Shown: positions 34,548-42,961 of the stretch, one piece after another | Position numbering within the stretch: position 1 is the stretch's first letter | Layout: each line of letters starts with the position of its first letter | Assembly (NCBI RefSeq): GCF_028606985.1 | Contig: NZ_CP117416.1 | Location: 3,758,001-3,822,000, forward strand | Length of the DNA stretch: 64,000 nucleotides | Reading direction: 5' to 3' | DNA from: Paenibacillus kyungheensis | GTDB taxonomy: Bacteria > Bacillota > Bacilli > Paenibacillales > Paenibacillaceae | The notes under the pieces: model-generated | Seen by the model: the letters and a program-made list of their open reading frames with translations, nothing else | The model's database searches: none | What the model was told of the DNA's origin: nothing | Position numbers and translations under genes: made by a program

Positions 34548-34562
34548 GTCTATTATATAGAC
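34548..34562. promoter_or_regulatory. Dyad around a TATAAT box upstream of the DUF1593 gene
   Basis: GTCTAT and ATAGAC flank three bases, a perfect inverted repeat. Read on the minus strand it contains TATAAT, so a repressor could sit on a -10 element here. Confidence 0.4.
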
Positions 34563-34565
34563 AAT

Positions 34566-34601
34566 AAAAAAAGCTCCTTTGCTATCAAGACAAAGGAGCT
34601 T
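34566..34601 (-). terminator. Terminator of the TerC gene
   Basis: AAGCTCCTTTG and CAAAGGAGCTT form an 11-bp stem, then seven T on the minus strand. Confidence 0.85.
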
Positions 34602-34606
34602 GCTTA

Positions 34607-35350
34607 TTATACTTTTGCTTTGCTTACTTTGATACGGTTGATTACAAATGTAATGGCGAATACTACAACCAACAGAACAAAGAATGTAGCATGTCCCATA
34701 TGATAAATGCCTGCTGTGTCTAGAATCATTTTAAGTCCGATAATCGCGATAAGTACAAATGCTGCATTCTCAAGTTCAGGAATTTTATCCATCAACTTCA
34801 GAATGAATCCAGCGACTAGACGCATCATCAAGATACCCAATAATCCACCCGCAATCAGAATCCACGGGTTAGGAGATACAGCAAACGCTGCTAGAATTGA
34901 ATCGATAGAGAATGCGATATCCATCATCTCTACAGTAATGATCGTACGAACAAAAAGACTCATACCGGTCTTCGCAAGTAATTTCTGTAGACCGCCTTCT
35001 TCTTCACTTTCATCATCGCCGTCTTTACTTTTGAATTTATCCCAAAAGTGTTTGAATGCGATCCAGAGAAGATACGCTGCACCGATATATTTAACCCATG
35101 CGATCTGCACAAGATAAATACCGACTCCAATAGCGATAATACGGAAAATGTAAGCTCCCCACAAACCATACAATAGCGCTTTTTTACGCTGGTGAGCAGG
35201 TAGTTTGTTAACGATAGCTGCTAATACCAATGCGTTATCCGCAGATAGCAGACCTTCGATAATCACAAGGGATAAAATAAATCCCCAGCCTACAGGTGTT
35301 GCGAATGCTTCTAAAAATGTACTCATTTCAAACAAATGACTATACGTCAT
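34607..35350 (-). CDS. TerC-family integral membrane protein
   Basis: A 247-aa membrane protein with about seven helices. The TerC signatures ADNALVLAAIVNKLP (residues 37-51) and a second DIAFSIDSILAAFA segment carry the acidic residues thought to bind metal. TerC/YceF/YkoY-type proteins protect against tellurite or export Mn2+, also supplying metal to exoenzymes. The ATG at 35350 follows AGAGGG by 10 nt; the second Met (residue 9) lacks an SD. A sigma-A-like promoter lies 110 nt upstream. I searched the leader for the yybP-ykoY Mn riboswitch and did not find it. Confidence 0.88.
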   Translation of the reverse strand: MTYSHLFEMSTFLEAFATPVGWGFILSLVIIEGLLSADNALVLAAIVNKLPAHQRKKALLYGLWGAYIFRIIAIGVGIYLVQIAWVKYIGAAYLLWIAFKHFWDKFKSKDGDDESEEEGGLQKLLAKTGMSLFVRTIITVEMMDIAFSIDSILAAFAVSPNPWILIAGGLLGILMMRLVAGFILKLMDKIPELENAAFVLIAIIGLKMILDTAGIYHMGHATFFVLLVVVFAITFVINRIKVSKAKV

Positions 35351-35461
35351 TACCGCACAACCCTCTCTCTTTTCTAAATGTTTTCAAAAAATCAGATGAA
35401 GAAAAATAATTTTCTTCTATCACGCACACTATATTGTATTTGCTACTCCTATAAACTCATA

Positions 35462-35489
35462 AATATACTACATATTTCCTTGTTGTCAA
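35462..35489 (-). promoter_or_regulatory. Promoter of the TerC gene
   Basis: Minus-strand TTGACA (35484-35489) and TATATT (35462-35467), 16 nt apart. Confidence 0.55.
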
Positions 35490-35748
35490 TCTGTCAATAT
35501 GAACAGACATATTATCCAAATCGTGTTATCCAAGTACAAAAAAATGAATATATTATGCTATAGTCTGAAGCAAATAAAATATCATTTGAACTTACGTTAT
35601 ATGGATCTGATTCTTTTTACATATAAGAAATGCAACTTTTTGAATAATACGTTGGAGAAGGCAAATGGTTTCTTTTTTATTTTAAAAAGAATCTATATCC
35701 TTTTTTTCGAATGTCATGTATGTAGATATGAGCTAAAACACATGATAA
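35490..35748. other. Gene-poor AT-rich stretch
   Basis: No convincing gene or structured element. A 98-codon plus-strand ORF here (35499-35795) has no ribosome site, runs into the DoxX terminator and has random-looking composition, so I do not call it. Confidence 0.5.
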
Positions 35749-35786
35749 AACCTCTATGCCTATACAGATGTATAAACATAGAGGTT
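35749..35786 (-). terminator. Terminator of the DoxX gene
   Basis: AACCTCTATG and CATAGAGGTT form a 10-bp stem, then T-run on the minus strand. Confidence 0.8.
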
Positions 35787-35820
35787 AGAAGATAGAGATT
35801 ATAATAATGGTGGAGATCGA

Positions 35821-36231
35821 TTAACGATTAGTTGCTGATTTTTTAAATAATAATCCATCAACAGACCAGCTTCTTGTATTCGCTACAGCCAAGTAAAGAG
35901 CAATTACGATATAAGTGATATCTAATTCGTATCCTGCCATTTGACCATTGCCCATCAGACCTGCGGATAACTTCGCTGTAAAAATAGCACCCAACAAAAT
36001 AACAATAAATACGATAGAGATATAACGTGTCAATAGACCAATAATCAACATAATACCGCCCACAACTTCGATCGTACCTACAACGTAAGCCATAAATCCT
36101 GGAATGCCTAGACTTTCAAAAAATCCAGCTACATTGCCAAATCCCATTTGTACTTTGCTAATCCCATGTGCTAGGAACAAAATTCCTAGTACGACTCTCA
36201 TAATTGTTGTAACGACGTTAATTTTCATCAT
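35821..36231 (-). CDS. DoxX family membrane protein
   Basis: A 136-aa protein of four helices. RVVLGILFLAHGISKVQMG (residues 12-30) and the GIPGFMAYVVGTIEVVGGIMLIIGLLTR block near 42-69 are typical of DoxX/YphA/YdfP-type proteins, which often accompany electrophile or quinone stress and have no settled enzymology. AAGGAG 6 nt before the first of two ATGs. It is divergent from the XRE-cupin regulator at 36448 with a palindrome between them. Confidence 0.87.
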   Translation of the reverse strand: MMKINVVTTIMRVVLGILFLAHGISKVQMGFGNVAGFFESLGIPGFMAYVVGTIEVVGGIMLIIGLLTRYISIVFIVILLGAIFTAKLSAGLMGNGQMAGYELDITYIVIALYLAVANTRSWSVDGLLFKKSATNR

Positions 36232-36256
36232 TAACAGCTCCTTTTTATTTTCTAAT

Positions 36257-36277
36257 AGTTACTTTTATACTGTAACT
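36257..36277. promoter_or_regulatory. Dyad at the DoxX promoter
   Basis: AGTTAC and GTAACT flank 9 nt, and another TGTAACT copy lies 10 nt further on. The triple GTAAC spacing suggests a repressor site; which repressor is not known. Confidence 0.4.
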
Positions 36278-36447
36278 TTTATTTTGTAACTATAAAGCAA
36301 TATAAACATAACTGTCAACAAAAATATTATTATTATAAATAAAATATTTCTATAACTAATAAAAATGTTTCGTTTTTAGTTGCTACGGTTTATTACTTGT
36401 TGTTACAATAATGCGTAATATACTGTGAAGAAATGTGAGGAATTGGT

Positions 36448-36978
36448 ATGAATATAGGGGCTATGATTCGTTCGATTCGTAAGCGTAAAAATATAACGAT
36501 TGCTGAAATATGCAAAGAAACAGGATTGTCTCAAGGATTTATGAGTCAGGTAGAAACCAACAAAACATCCCCTTCGATCAATACATTGGAACATATTGCG
36601 CAGACGCTACAAGTGCCTTTAAGCTATCTGTTATTACAGCAAGAAGAACGGATGACTGTCGTTCGCAAAGAAGAACGAGAATTAACTTCAAGCGGCCCTG
36701 ACCAACTCAAAGTCTCTCATTTGGGTCATACCTCGAATATGCAAATGATGTTAGTCGAAGTGCCTCCAGGAGCGTCTACAGGAGAAGTGCCGATAGCGCA
36801 TCAAGGTGAAGAAGTGCATCTGGTCGTTAAAGGAACGATTTATGCAGAACAAGGTGAAGATCAATTCGAGTTACATGAAGGCGATTCATTTAGTTGGAAC
36901 GCTTCTGTACCGCATCGGGTAAAAAATATCGGCGAAGATACTGCTATCGTGCTTATTTCTGTATATAAAGAGAAATAA
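36448..36978 (+). CDS. XRE-family regulator with C-terminal cupin domain
   Basis: A 176-aa regulator. The HTH_3 domain is at residues 7-60 (ITIAEICKETGLSQGFMSQVETNKTSPSI), and a small cupin (GEEVHLVVKGTIYAE...GDSFSWNASVPHRVKN) at about 108-170. Such regulators sense small metabolites or polyamines and often repress adjacent transport or catabolic genes. GAGGAATTGG precedes the ATG. It is divergent from DoxX and next to an HD phosphohydrolase; the target is unproved. Confidence 0.88.
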   Translation: MNIGAMIRSIRKRKNITIAEICKETGLSQGFMSQVETNKTSPSINTLEHIAQTLQVPLSYLLLQQEERMTVVRKEERELTSSGPDQLKVSHLGHTSNMQMMLVEVPPGASTGEVPIAHQGEEVHLVVKGTIYAEQGEDQFELHEGDSFSWNASVPHRVKNIGEDTAIVLISVYKEK

Positions 36979-37138
36979 AAGAAACATTATTTTATACAGC
37001 GTTAATACCCTACTAACATATGAAGTCTATAATTTAGCTTATCAATACTCTTGCTGAATATTTACATTTTTTTGTTATGACTATGTAAGTGTTCGACAAA
37101 ATCTACTACTTTGATGTAGCTAAAGGATGGCTTATGTT

Positions 37139-37768
37139 ATGGGAATTCATGCGTATTTTCGATCACTCAATGAATTAGAACGTATTATTCGTTGCCCGGG
37201 TAAATTTAAGTTTGAAGAACACAGTGTATCTGCTCATTCGTGGAAAGTAGTACAATATGCCAAAACGCTGGCTGATATCGAAGAAAAACATGGTGTTACT
37301 GTCGATTGGAAAAAGTTATACGAGATTACTAGTAGTCATGATTATGGTGAAATTTTTATCGGAGATATCAAAACACCGGTCAAGCACTCTTCGATGGAAC
37401 TACGTAAATTGATCCAACAAGTAGAAGAAGGTATGGTACAGCATTTTATCGAGGAACATATTCCGGAAGATTTCAAAGCGATATTCCGTCAGCAATTACG
37501 TGAAGGTAAAGACGAATCAGTCGAAGGTTTGATTTTGGAAGTGGCGGACAAAATGGATCAGGTCTATGAAGCTTTTGCAGAATTGCAACGTGGAAATACC
37601 GAAAAAGAATTTATCGTCATGTATCGCAATGCACTCGTCAAAATCAAGCATATTGAATTACATTGTGTTGATTATTTTCTAAATGAGATTTTGCCGGATA
37701 TGGTTAACGAAGAATCATTATCTCCGATTGATATCAAACGCATTACAGAAGAAGCACTGGCACTATAA
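37139..37768 (+). CDS. HD-domain phosphohydrolase (YfbR-like)
   Basis: A 209-aa cytosolic protein of the YfbR 5'-deoxynucleotidase-like HD group. Metal-binding residues appear as HSVSAHSW (residue about 32), SHDYGE (about 66-71) and EVADKMD (about 130-136). The expected activity is hydrolysis of (deoxy)nucleoside monophosphates. The ATG at 37139 is chosen: the earlier ATG at 37127 overlaps the AAAGGA site. It stands alone between the XRE-cupin gene and a terminator. Confidence 0.85.
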   Translation: MGIHAYFRSLNELERIIRCPGKFKFEEHSVSAHSWKVVQYAKTLADIEEKHGVTVDWKKLYEITSSHDYGEIFIGDIKTPVKHSSMELRKLIQQVEEGMVQHFIEEHIPEDFKAIFRQQLREGKDESVEGLILEVADKMDQVYEAFAELQRGNTEKEFIVMYRNALVKIKHIELHCVDYFLNEILPDMVNEESLSPIDIKRITEEALAL

Positions 37769-37792
37769 TCCAGCACTTCCCCCTGCTCTCTT

Positions 37793-37812
37793 ACTCTTAT
37801 GAGAGTTTTTTG
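37793..37812 (+). terminator. Terminator of the HD-domain gene
   Basis: ACTCT and AGAGT form a short stem, followed by six T. Confidence 0.55.
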
Positions 37813-37835
37813 CGTTGTATACATATAGCATTCTG

Positions 37836-38297
37836 TTACGTGTAGGTAATACTTATCGAAGAACTAGCAGAACGAGGATCATACGATGAACTAATGCTGC
37901 CATAGGCTACTTTATATTCGATATAAGGATAAGGCTTGGAGCGTCGAACATCTGGTTTACGTTCTAGTTCTTGGCGGAGCAAAGCATCATGTTCTTGCTT
38001 GCGTTGCAACTCTTTTGCTTCTGTCCAATCGTCCCAGGATTGACCATACTTTGGATGAGAAATGCTCATCATCGTCATGCGAAATACTGAATTTTCGAAT
38101 AACAAAGACACAGAGAATACGTGAGAACTAATCGGTACATCTTGAAAAGAGTACCATACATAACCATTATTCATATCTCGAATTTCTGTAAAATAATCGC
38201 TATACCATTGAGATTGTAATACTTGTGCTAACGTCAGTGCTGGATATATTGCTCGTTCTTGATTTACTTCTAATTCGCCTACAATCCAATTGCTCAT
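37836..38297 (-). CDS. Uncharacterised 153-aa protein
   Basis: Not recognised. Cytosolic, no signal peptide; a mixed beta domain (NWIVGELEVNQERAIYPALTL, YVWYSFQDVPISSHVFSVSLLF) precedes a charged helix (EAKELQRKQEHDALLRQELERK) and a Ser/Tyr-rich tail. The ATG at 38297 has AAAGGAG upstream; a much longer in-frame reading into the neighbouring gene has no start signal. It is 40 nt downstream of the 440-aa gene and probably co-transcribed with it. Confidence 0.7.
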   Translation of the reverse strand: MSNWIVGELEVNQERAIYPALTLAQVLQSQWYSDYFTEIRDMNNGYVWYSFQDVPISSHVFSVSLLFENSVFRMTMMSISHPKYGQSWDDWTEAKELQRKQEHDALLRQELERKPDVRRSKPYPYIEYKVAYGSISSSYDPRSASSSISITYT

Positions 38298-38337
38298 GAA
38301 TAGACTCCTTTCTCTATACTGTACATGTTCACTTTGA

Positions 38338-39660
38338 TTACCAGCGTAACGGTTGTTGATCTTTCCAGAGAATCCAGCGGCTCTGTTCACGAATCGGTGC
38401 TGTCCCGATCGTATACTCATCTCTAGAGCCACTTTGTAAATCAATCCAGTGTGCCATTCCACCATGTGTGCCTACGACCAGCCACTTTTCATCAGGTGAT
38501 ACGACAATACCTACTATCGTACTGCCTACAAAATAACGCCATATTTCTTGTCCATCATGATCGATCAAGCGCAGATATCCATAAGCATCGCCTACAATAT
38601 TACCTGATTGTAATGAAGCCCCTGCATAGACACGCATTTCTTGATCCATAAGTGGTAATTCATCTTCTTCGTTGAGCACATCTTTTTGAATATCATTAAG
38701 ATCTACTTTGATCGTTGCTCCATTATAAAAATGACAAGCATTGTACCATACACTTTGATTATCTTGCGTAAATAGACTGTAATGCGGATAACTGGAAGCT
38801 GGCTCAAATTTGTGTATTTTCTGCGTATACGTATCTAACAAGTAATGTTCACTCATCTGGCTACCGTAAGCAATCCAGCGACTGTCTGAAGAGACCGCTC
38901 CATGCGCCATATCAACCGATATCGTCGTATAGTCCTCTCCGTACGACTCTACCTCTTCGATTTCAGGATATAACAGATGTACTTGTTTGCCTTCGATCAT
39001 ATAAATACCATATGCACTGATCAACAATACTTTGGTTCCTGATGCAAATGGAATAATATCGATCAGAATATCTACAGGGGATATACAATCAGCTAGCGAT
39101 TCCCAGCGTGCTAATTTCTTTTTAAGTGTCTGCTGAATATGTTCCCAACTAAAATAAGCGGTATGATCTCCATGTAAAGCAAGATCGGGGTTATGTACAA
39201 CACTAATCCCTGCTGTCGTGACTTTGGCTATATACTGCTGGTCTGTAGACATGCCGATACGCAATACATTTTTAATTTCGATCAGTTGCTCTGTATTGGC
39301 TAAATACAATCGGCGATGTTCACGCGTATTGCCTGCTTCGACTACAACATAATCTTGAATATATCCTACCGGGCATACCGGTTGTAAAGATTCTTCAAAT
39401 TGTGGGGTCAAAGGTGAAGATGCTGGAGGCACCTGTTCATGTAGACGCTCTATATCATCAGCTTGATTCGCTGCTATAATCATTTGCATAATATCTGGTG
39501 CTAACATAGGACGCTTGTCTTCCTCCGGTTCTGCTTGGGCTTGTTGCCAATCACTTGCTATACCAATACGTACAAATTCATTAATAGCATGTGCATATGT
39601 TTTACCTTCTTGTCGCCACTCTGATGCTACTTCTGGTTGTAACCAATCCATACTACTCAT
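38338..39660 (-). CDS. Uncharacterised protein with beta-propeller-like C-terminal half
   Basis: A 440-aa protein with no signal peptide. The N-terminal 120 residues are helical with a PEEDKRP stretch; the rest has repeated WD40-like blades (RWIAYGSQMSEHYLLDTYTQKIHKF, GNIVGDAYGYLRLIDHDGQEIW, SPDEKWLVVGTHGGMAHWIDLQSG). Family not recognised. The SD (GAAAGAGAG) abuts the first ATG, and the Met at codon 4 (39651) may be the true start. First in a two-gene unit with the 153-aa gene. Confidence 0.7.
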   Translation of the reverse strand: MSSMDWLQPEVASEWRQEGKTYAHAINEFVRIGIASDWQQAQAEPEEDKRPMLAPDIMQMIIAANQADDIERLHEQVPPASSPLTPQFEESLQPVCPVGYIQDYVVVEAGNTREHRRLYLANTEQLIEIKNVLRIGMSTDQQYIAKVTTAGISVVHNPDLALHGDHTAYFSWEHIQQTLKKKLARWESLADCISPVDILIDIIPFASGTKVLLISAYGIYMIEGKQVHLLYPEIEEVESYGEDYTTISVDMAHGAVSSDSRWIAYGSQMSEHYLLDTYTQKIHKFEPASSYPHYSLFTQDNQSVWYNACHFYNGATIKVDLNDIQKDVLNEEDELPLMDQEMRVYAGASLQSGNIVGDAYGYLRLIDHDGQEIWRYFVGSTIVGIVVSPDEKWLVVGTHGGMAHWIDLQSGSRDEYTIGTAPIREQSRWILWKDQQPLRW

Positions 39661-39710
39661 CTCTCTTTCTATTCATAATCTTATTATTATCTCAAAGTTT
39701 TTCACAAAAT

Positions 39711-39739
39711 AAAAATAGCCCTAACTATCATTAGGGCTA
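39711..39739 (-). terminator. Terminator of the 100-aa gene
   Basis: TAGCCCTAA and TTAGGGCTA form a 9-bp stem, then T-run on the minus strand. Confidence 0.8.
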
Positions 39740-39798
39740 AACTATCAAAATATAGATCTGTACTGTCTACTATATTCGCCTGGAGACAGTTTGCTATA

Positions 39799-40101
39799 TC
39801 ACTTAAAATACAGTTTGGAAGACGAAGAAGATTCTTTGAATGCTTGAATAAACAAAGAAGGATCATCACGAATCATATATGAAAATACGCCCTTGCGTGT
39901 ATGCAAATAAAAGAATCCTTCGCCATCGCTAAATGTGCGATACGACATATCAAATACATCCAAAATAGCAAATTCTCTTCGGTGGGTCGTTACTCGATCA
40001 TGATATAAAATAAGCATCCGTTCATCGATCCAATGCTGTTGTTCTTGTCCATCGATTTTGCGCTCTACTTTGTAATAAGGTTGTACCGCAATTTGATTCA
40101 T
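39799..40101 (-). CDS. Uncharacterised 100-aa protein
   Basis: Small soluble protein, not recognised. It contains YKVERKIDGQEQQHWIDERMLIL, then FDMSYRTFSDGEGFFYLHTRKGVFSYMI. The ATG at 40101 follows AAGGAGG with good spacing; the longer reading starts before it. Only 100 aa, monocistronic. The YRTFSDGEGFFYLHTRKGVF portion looks like a PH-like or bacterial immunity-type strand pair, which is not enough for a call. Confidence 0.68.
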   Translation of the reverse strand: MNQIAVQPYYKVERKIDGQEQQHWIDERMLILYHDRVTTHRREFAILDVFDMSYRTFSDGEGFFYLHTRKGVFSYMIRDDPSLFIQAFKESSSSSKLYFK

Positions 40102-40241
40102 ATCAGCCCTCCTTATCAATATCATACAAGCTTATGGTATATATTACCCAAAGTGTGCCAAATGATCAGTCAATTGGGTAAGGAAATCATAGATATAGCC
40201 AATAAAATAGTATTATCTGTATGGACTTCTTTGGTGTAAAC

Positions 40242-40288
40242 AAAAAGCCGCTTTGCTTTCCTGTACTGACAGAATAAGCAAAACGGCT
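40242..40288 (-). terminator. Terminator of the cell-wall hydrolase gene
   Basis: AGCCGCTTTGCTT pairs with AAGCAAAACGGCT around 17 nt, then T-run on the minus strand. Confidence 0.8.
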
Positions 40289-40321
40289 ATATGATCATAG
40301 TATTCATGTATATTGATTGGA

Positions 40322-40963
40322 TTAGTTCGTAAATGTATGTTGACCTAAAGAAATCACTTTAGGACGTGCAATACTCCAGCTGGATGTCGCAATCTTAGGA
40401 TTGTAATAGTACAGTGAACCGTTAGTCGGATCAACCCCATTTAATGCTTGTCTTGCTGCATCATAAGCCATCTGATTCGGCTTCATGCCATACTGTCCAT
40501 CTTGAACAGCTGTAAATTGCCCTGGTTGTAGAATGACAGCAGAGATCGAATTAGGGAATTGATTGGATTGTACACGATTTAGCACGACTGCGCCTACCGC
40601 TATTTGTCCGCGGAATGATTCACCACGAGCTTCAGCATAAATAATTTTAGCTAGCATATTGAGTGAATGATTGCTCACTTTACCCGATGGATTGAGCTTC
40701 GCTAATGTAGCAGGGCCAGCGACTCCATCTGCAATTAGACCATGGTCTCTTTGGAAATTTTTAACGGCTTTGCTGGTAATTTGACCGTAATAACCGGTAA
40801 CGCCAACATGAAAATATCCGCGTGAAGCCAGTTGCTCCTGTACCTGACTTACATGTTCATTTTGCATACCTTGTGTCAGCATTAATGCATGGGCTGGCGT
40901 AGCCACCGTAGCTGTACCGAACAAACATGCACAAGATATAAGAAGAGCGGGTAATTTTTTCAT
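40322..40963 (-). CDS. SleB-type cell-wall hydrolase with peptidoglycan-binding domain
   Basis: A 213-aa secreted enzyme. Signal peptide residues 1-26 (AHA-LM), PG_binding_1 domain about 30-90 (VSQVQEQLASRGYFHVGVTGYYGQITSKAVKNFQRDHGL, where GYFHV/GYYG are the repeat landmarks), and a Hydrolase_2 catalytic domain 105-213 with the catalytic Glu in IYAEARGE. Related to SleB/CwlJ lytic transglycosylases, which open the spore cortex, but many Paenibacillus paralogues are vegetative. GGAGG lies 12 nt before ATG. A 150-nt structured leader suggests RNA-level control. Confidence 0.87.
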   Translation of the reverse strand: MKKLPALLISCACLFGTATVATPAHALMLTQGMQNEHVSQVQEQLASRGYFHVGVTGYYGQITSKAVKNFQRDHGLIADGVAGPATLAKLNPSGKVSNHSLNMLAKIIYAEARGESFRGQIAVGAVVLNRVQSNQFPNSISAVILQPGQFTAVQDGQYGMKPNQMAYDAARQALNGVDPTNGSLYYYNPKIATSSWSIARPKVISLGQHTFTN

Positions 40964-41117
40964 CTTTTGAGATAACCTCCACTTTGATTTTCTGACCGGT
41001 CCTATATGCCGGGCTGTCCATCCGAGAGACGTTGATCCGCCTGAATCGAATATACACGCTCCAAACGGAGAATGTAACGCACTAAAGGAGTGGGACTAAG
41101 CTGTATTAAAGCATCGG
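40964..41117 (-). promoter_or_regulatory. GC-rich structured leader of the SleB-type gene
   Basis: Between a clear promoter and the RBS, about 150 nt contain nested hairpins: CACT with AGTG; TACA-CTCC with GGAG-TGTA; GACAGCCCGG with CCGGTC. The stretch is noticeably richer in G and C than flanking intergenic DNA and does not code. In Firmicutes c-di-AMP (ydaO) riboswitches often precede cell-wall hydrolases, but I could not match that consensus here. No other gene is present in 40964-41293. Confidence 0.5.
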
Positions 41118-41121
41118 TAGG

Positions 41122-41150
41122 ATTCTAGCATATATTTCTGTGAATAGCAA
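41122..41150 (-). promoter_or_regulatory. Promoter of the SleB-type gene
   Basis: Minus-strand TTGCTA and TAGAAT with a 17-nt spacer and an extended TG element before the -10. Confidence 0.6.
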
Positions 41151-41293
41151 TTTAGTTGCTAAAAAGAGGAATGGAAACAATATAAAATGCGTTATTGTGA
41201 ACTTCTGCTATTACCTTATTACAGTCAAATTTGCTCCTTGAATCACTTTTTGATCATGATATACTTTCGTATAGTTAAGAAAGGAGATTACAA

Positions 41294-42172
41294 ATGGACA
41301 TTCAAGTGTATACATTAGATGCTTTTTCGTATCAAAATCAAGGCGGTAACCCGGCAGGTGTAGTGTTAGAAGCAAGTCATTTATCGACTGTACAAATGCA
41401 ATATATTGCCAAGCAATTAGGATTTTCTGAGACTGCTTTTATTCTACCTTCTACTGTTGCTGATTATCGAATTCGTTATTTCACACCTAATCATGAAGTC
41501 GATTTATGCGGACATGCTACGATTGCTAGCTTTTACTTAATGGTAACGCAAAATCATATCGTTGCAGGTCACTATCGCATAGAAACGTTAGCAGGCATAC
41601 TGGATGTGCATATTGAAGATGATCATCATGTCTTTTTGACACAGACACCGCCTCAATTTGATATCGAAATCAATCGACAAGAGATAGCAGATTCGTTAGG
41701 AATCGCTGTAGACGAATTATACGAAGAAGCACCTGTGCAGATCGTATCGACAGGATTACGTGATATTATTGTCCCTATCCGTTCATTACATACATTACAA
41801 CGTATAACTCCCAATTTTGACCGTATTAAGCGTATTTCTCAAACGTATAATGTTGTCGGATATCATCTATTTACACTGGATACGCATAGTGATGCTATCG
41901 CACAATGTCGTAATTTTGCTCCACTATACGATATTCCCGAAGAGAGTGCTACAGGAACATCGACAGGGGCATTAATGTGTTATTTGCATCAATATAACTT
42001 GATTCCGGCAACAAGTACTTCACCCTTTGTATTTGAACAAGGATATACGATGAACGTGCCTTCACAATTGCTTGTTACTATACAACTGCATGATGACGGT
42101 GCTATTAAGCAGGTACAAGTAGGAGGTCTTGCCTCCAATATGCAGCAACATATTATGACTGTGGAGACGTAA
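41294..42172 (+). CDS. PhzF-family epimerase/isomerase-like protein
   Basis: A 292-aa cytosolic protein with the diaminopimelate-epimerase fold. QVYTLDAFSYQNQGGNPAGVVLEA at the start and the catalytic-region Glu in LGFSETAFI match PhzF; GHATIAS near residue 73 and ATGTSTGAL near 218 are the phosphate- or substrate-binding loops. PhzF itself isomerises a phenazine precursor; most homologues lack phz genes and the substrate is unknown, as here. RBS AAAGGAG. Confidence 0.88.
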   Translation: MDIQVYTLDAFSYQNQGGNPAGVVLEASHLSTVQMQYIAKQLGFSETAFILPSTVADYRIRYFTPNHEVDLCGHATIASFYLMVTQNHIVAGHYRIETLAGILDVHIEDDHHVFLTQTPPQFDIEINRQEIADSLGIAVDELYEEAPVQIVSTGLRDIIVPIRSLHTLQRITPNFDRIKRISQTYNVVGYHLFTLDTHSDAIAQCRNFAPLYDIPEESATGTSTGALMCYLHQYNLIPATSTSPFVFEQGYTMNVPSQLLVTIQLHDDGAIKQVQVGGLASNMQQHIMTVET

Positions 42173-42833
42173 AATGGTGAGTATCGATCCAGACTTGAAC
42201 AGCTGCAAAAAAATCACTTTTACGCTCTGCATAACAGACTAAATGTCCACTTTTAGGTACAATAATCACTCTGGTATCCGGTGTGCCTATATGTTCTGCT
42301 AGATAAGAAGCGCTTTTCATTTTAACAAGATGATCTTGATCTCCCTGTACAATAAGTGCAGGGATTTTGATATGAGGATAGATCGTAAATGATTCGTGAA
42401 CAATCCGGTAAAATTCACGTGTTGCTTTAGAAGGCACAACAAACAAATTACGGATATAAGCTTTCACCATCGGCCATTGATACAGTGTTCGAATAATCTG
42501 CTGCGGATTTAATGGAAACACAGGCGTCGATAACATTGTCAACGAGCAAATATGATTCGGATATTTCACCACTAAATGAGCCGCAATTAATGACCCTGTT
42601 GAAAAGCCGATCAGGTGTATTTTAGGATATGTAGTTAGCAATTGCTGTAATTCAACTTCAGCACTATCGATCCAATCAAGACGAGTGGCATTTCTAAGAT
42701 CCGCTTTACTGCCACCATGCCCTTGTAAGGTAAACATTTTGACAGTATATCCTTGCGCTTCTAAATATTCGGCTAACGGAGAGACTTCATGTTCTCCTCC
42801 TGTGAACCCATGGATAAGCAAACATACTTTCAC
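42153..42833 (-). CDS. Alpha/beta hydrolase, carboxylesterase/monoglyceride-lipase type
   Basis: A 226-aa Est30-like serine hydrolase. Oxyanion loop HGFTGGEHEV near residue 8, nucleophile Ser in GFSTGS (about 91-96), Asp in VQGDQDHLV near 187 and His in SGHLVCYA near 205. Likely cytosolic, acting on short-chain esters. The 3' end overlaps the PhzF gene tail by 20 nt, convergent. AAAGGAG lies upstream of the ATG. Confidence 0.87.
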   Translation of the reverse strand: MKVCLLIHGFTGGEHEVSPLAEYLEAQGYTVKMFTLQGHGGSKADLRNATRLDWIDSAEVELQQLLTTYPKIHLIGFSTGSLIAAHLVVKYPNHICSLTMLSTPVFPLNPQQIIRTLYQWPMVKAYIRNLFVVPSKATREFYRIVHESFTIYPHIKIPALIVQGDQDHLVKMKSASYLAEHIGTPDTRVIIVPKSGHLVCYAERKSDFFAAVQVWIDTHHFTSPQS

Positions 42834-42961
42834 AATAAGCTCCTTTGGTGTTGATGAATGTAAAATATTGTAGAATGCGCTTATGAGTTCAAGCGCTAGA
42901 TTCTTATCATAACTGGTTATGGTACACTATGAAAAGTCTGACAAAGGAGGATAAGTAACTT

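Noticed and set aside
35351-35490. yybP-ykoY manganese riboswitch upstream of TerC
   Set aside because: The leader is only about 110 nt of AT-rich sequence and lacks the conserved GGGGAGUA and downstream elements.
35499-35795. 98-aa plus-strand ORF
   Set aside because: No ribosome binding site, AT-rich random composition, and it overlaps the DoxX terminator.
38298-38465. N-terminal extension of the 153-aa protein
   Set aside because: The upstream frame runs into the 440-aa gene, and a good RBS exists only at the shorter start.
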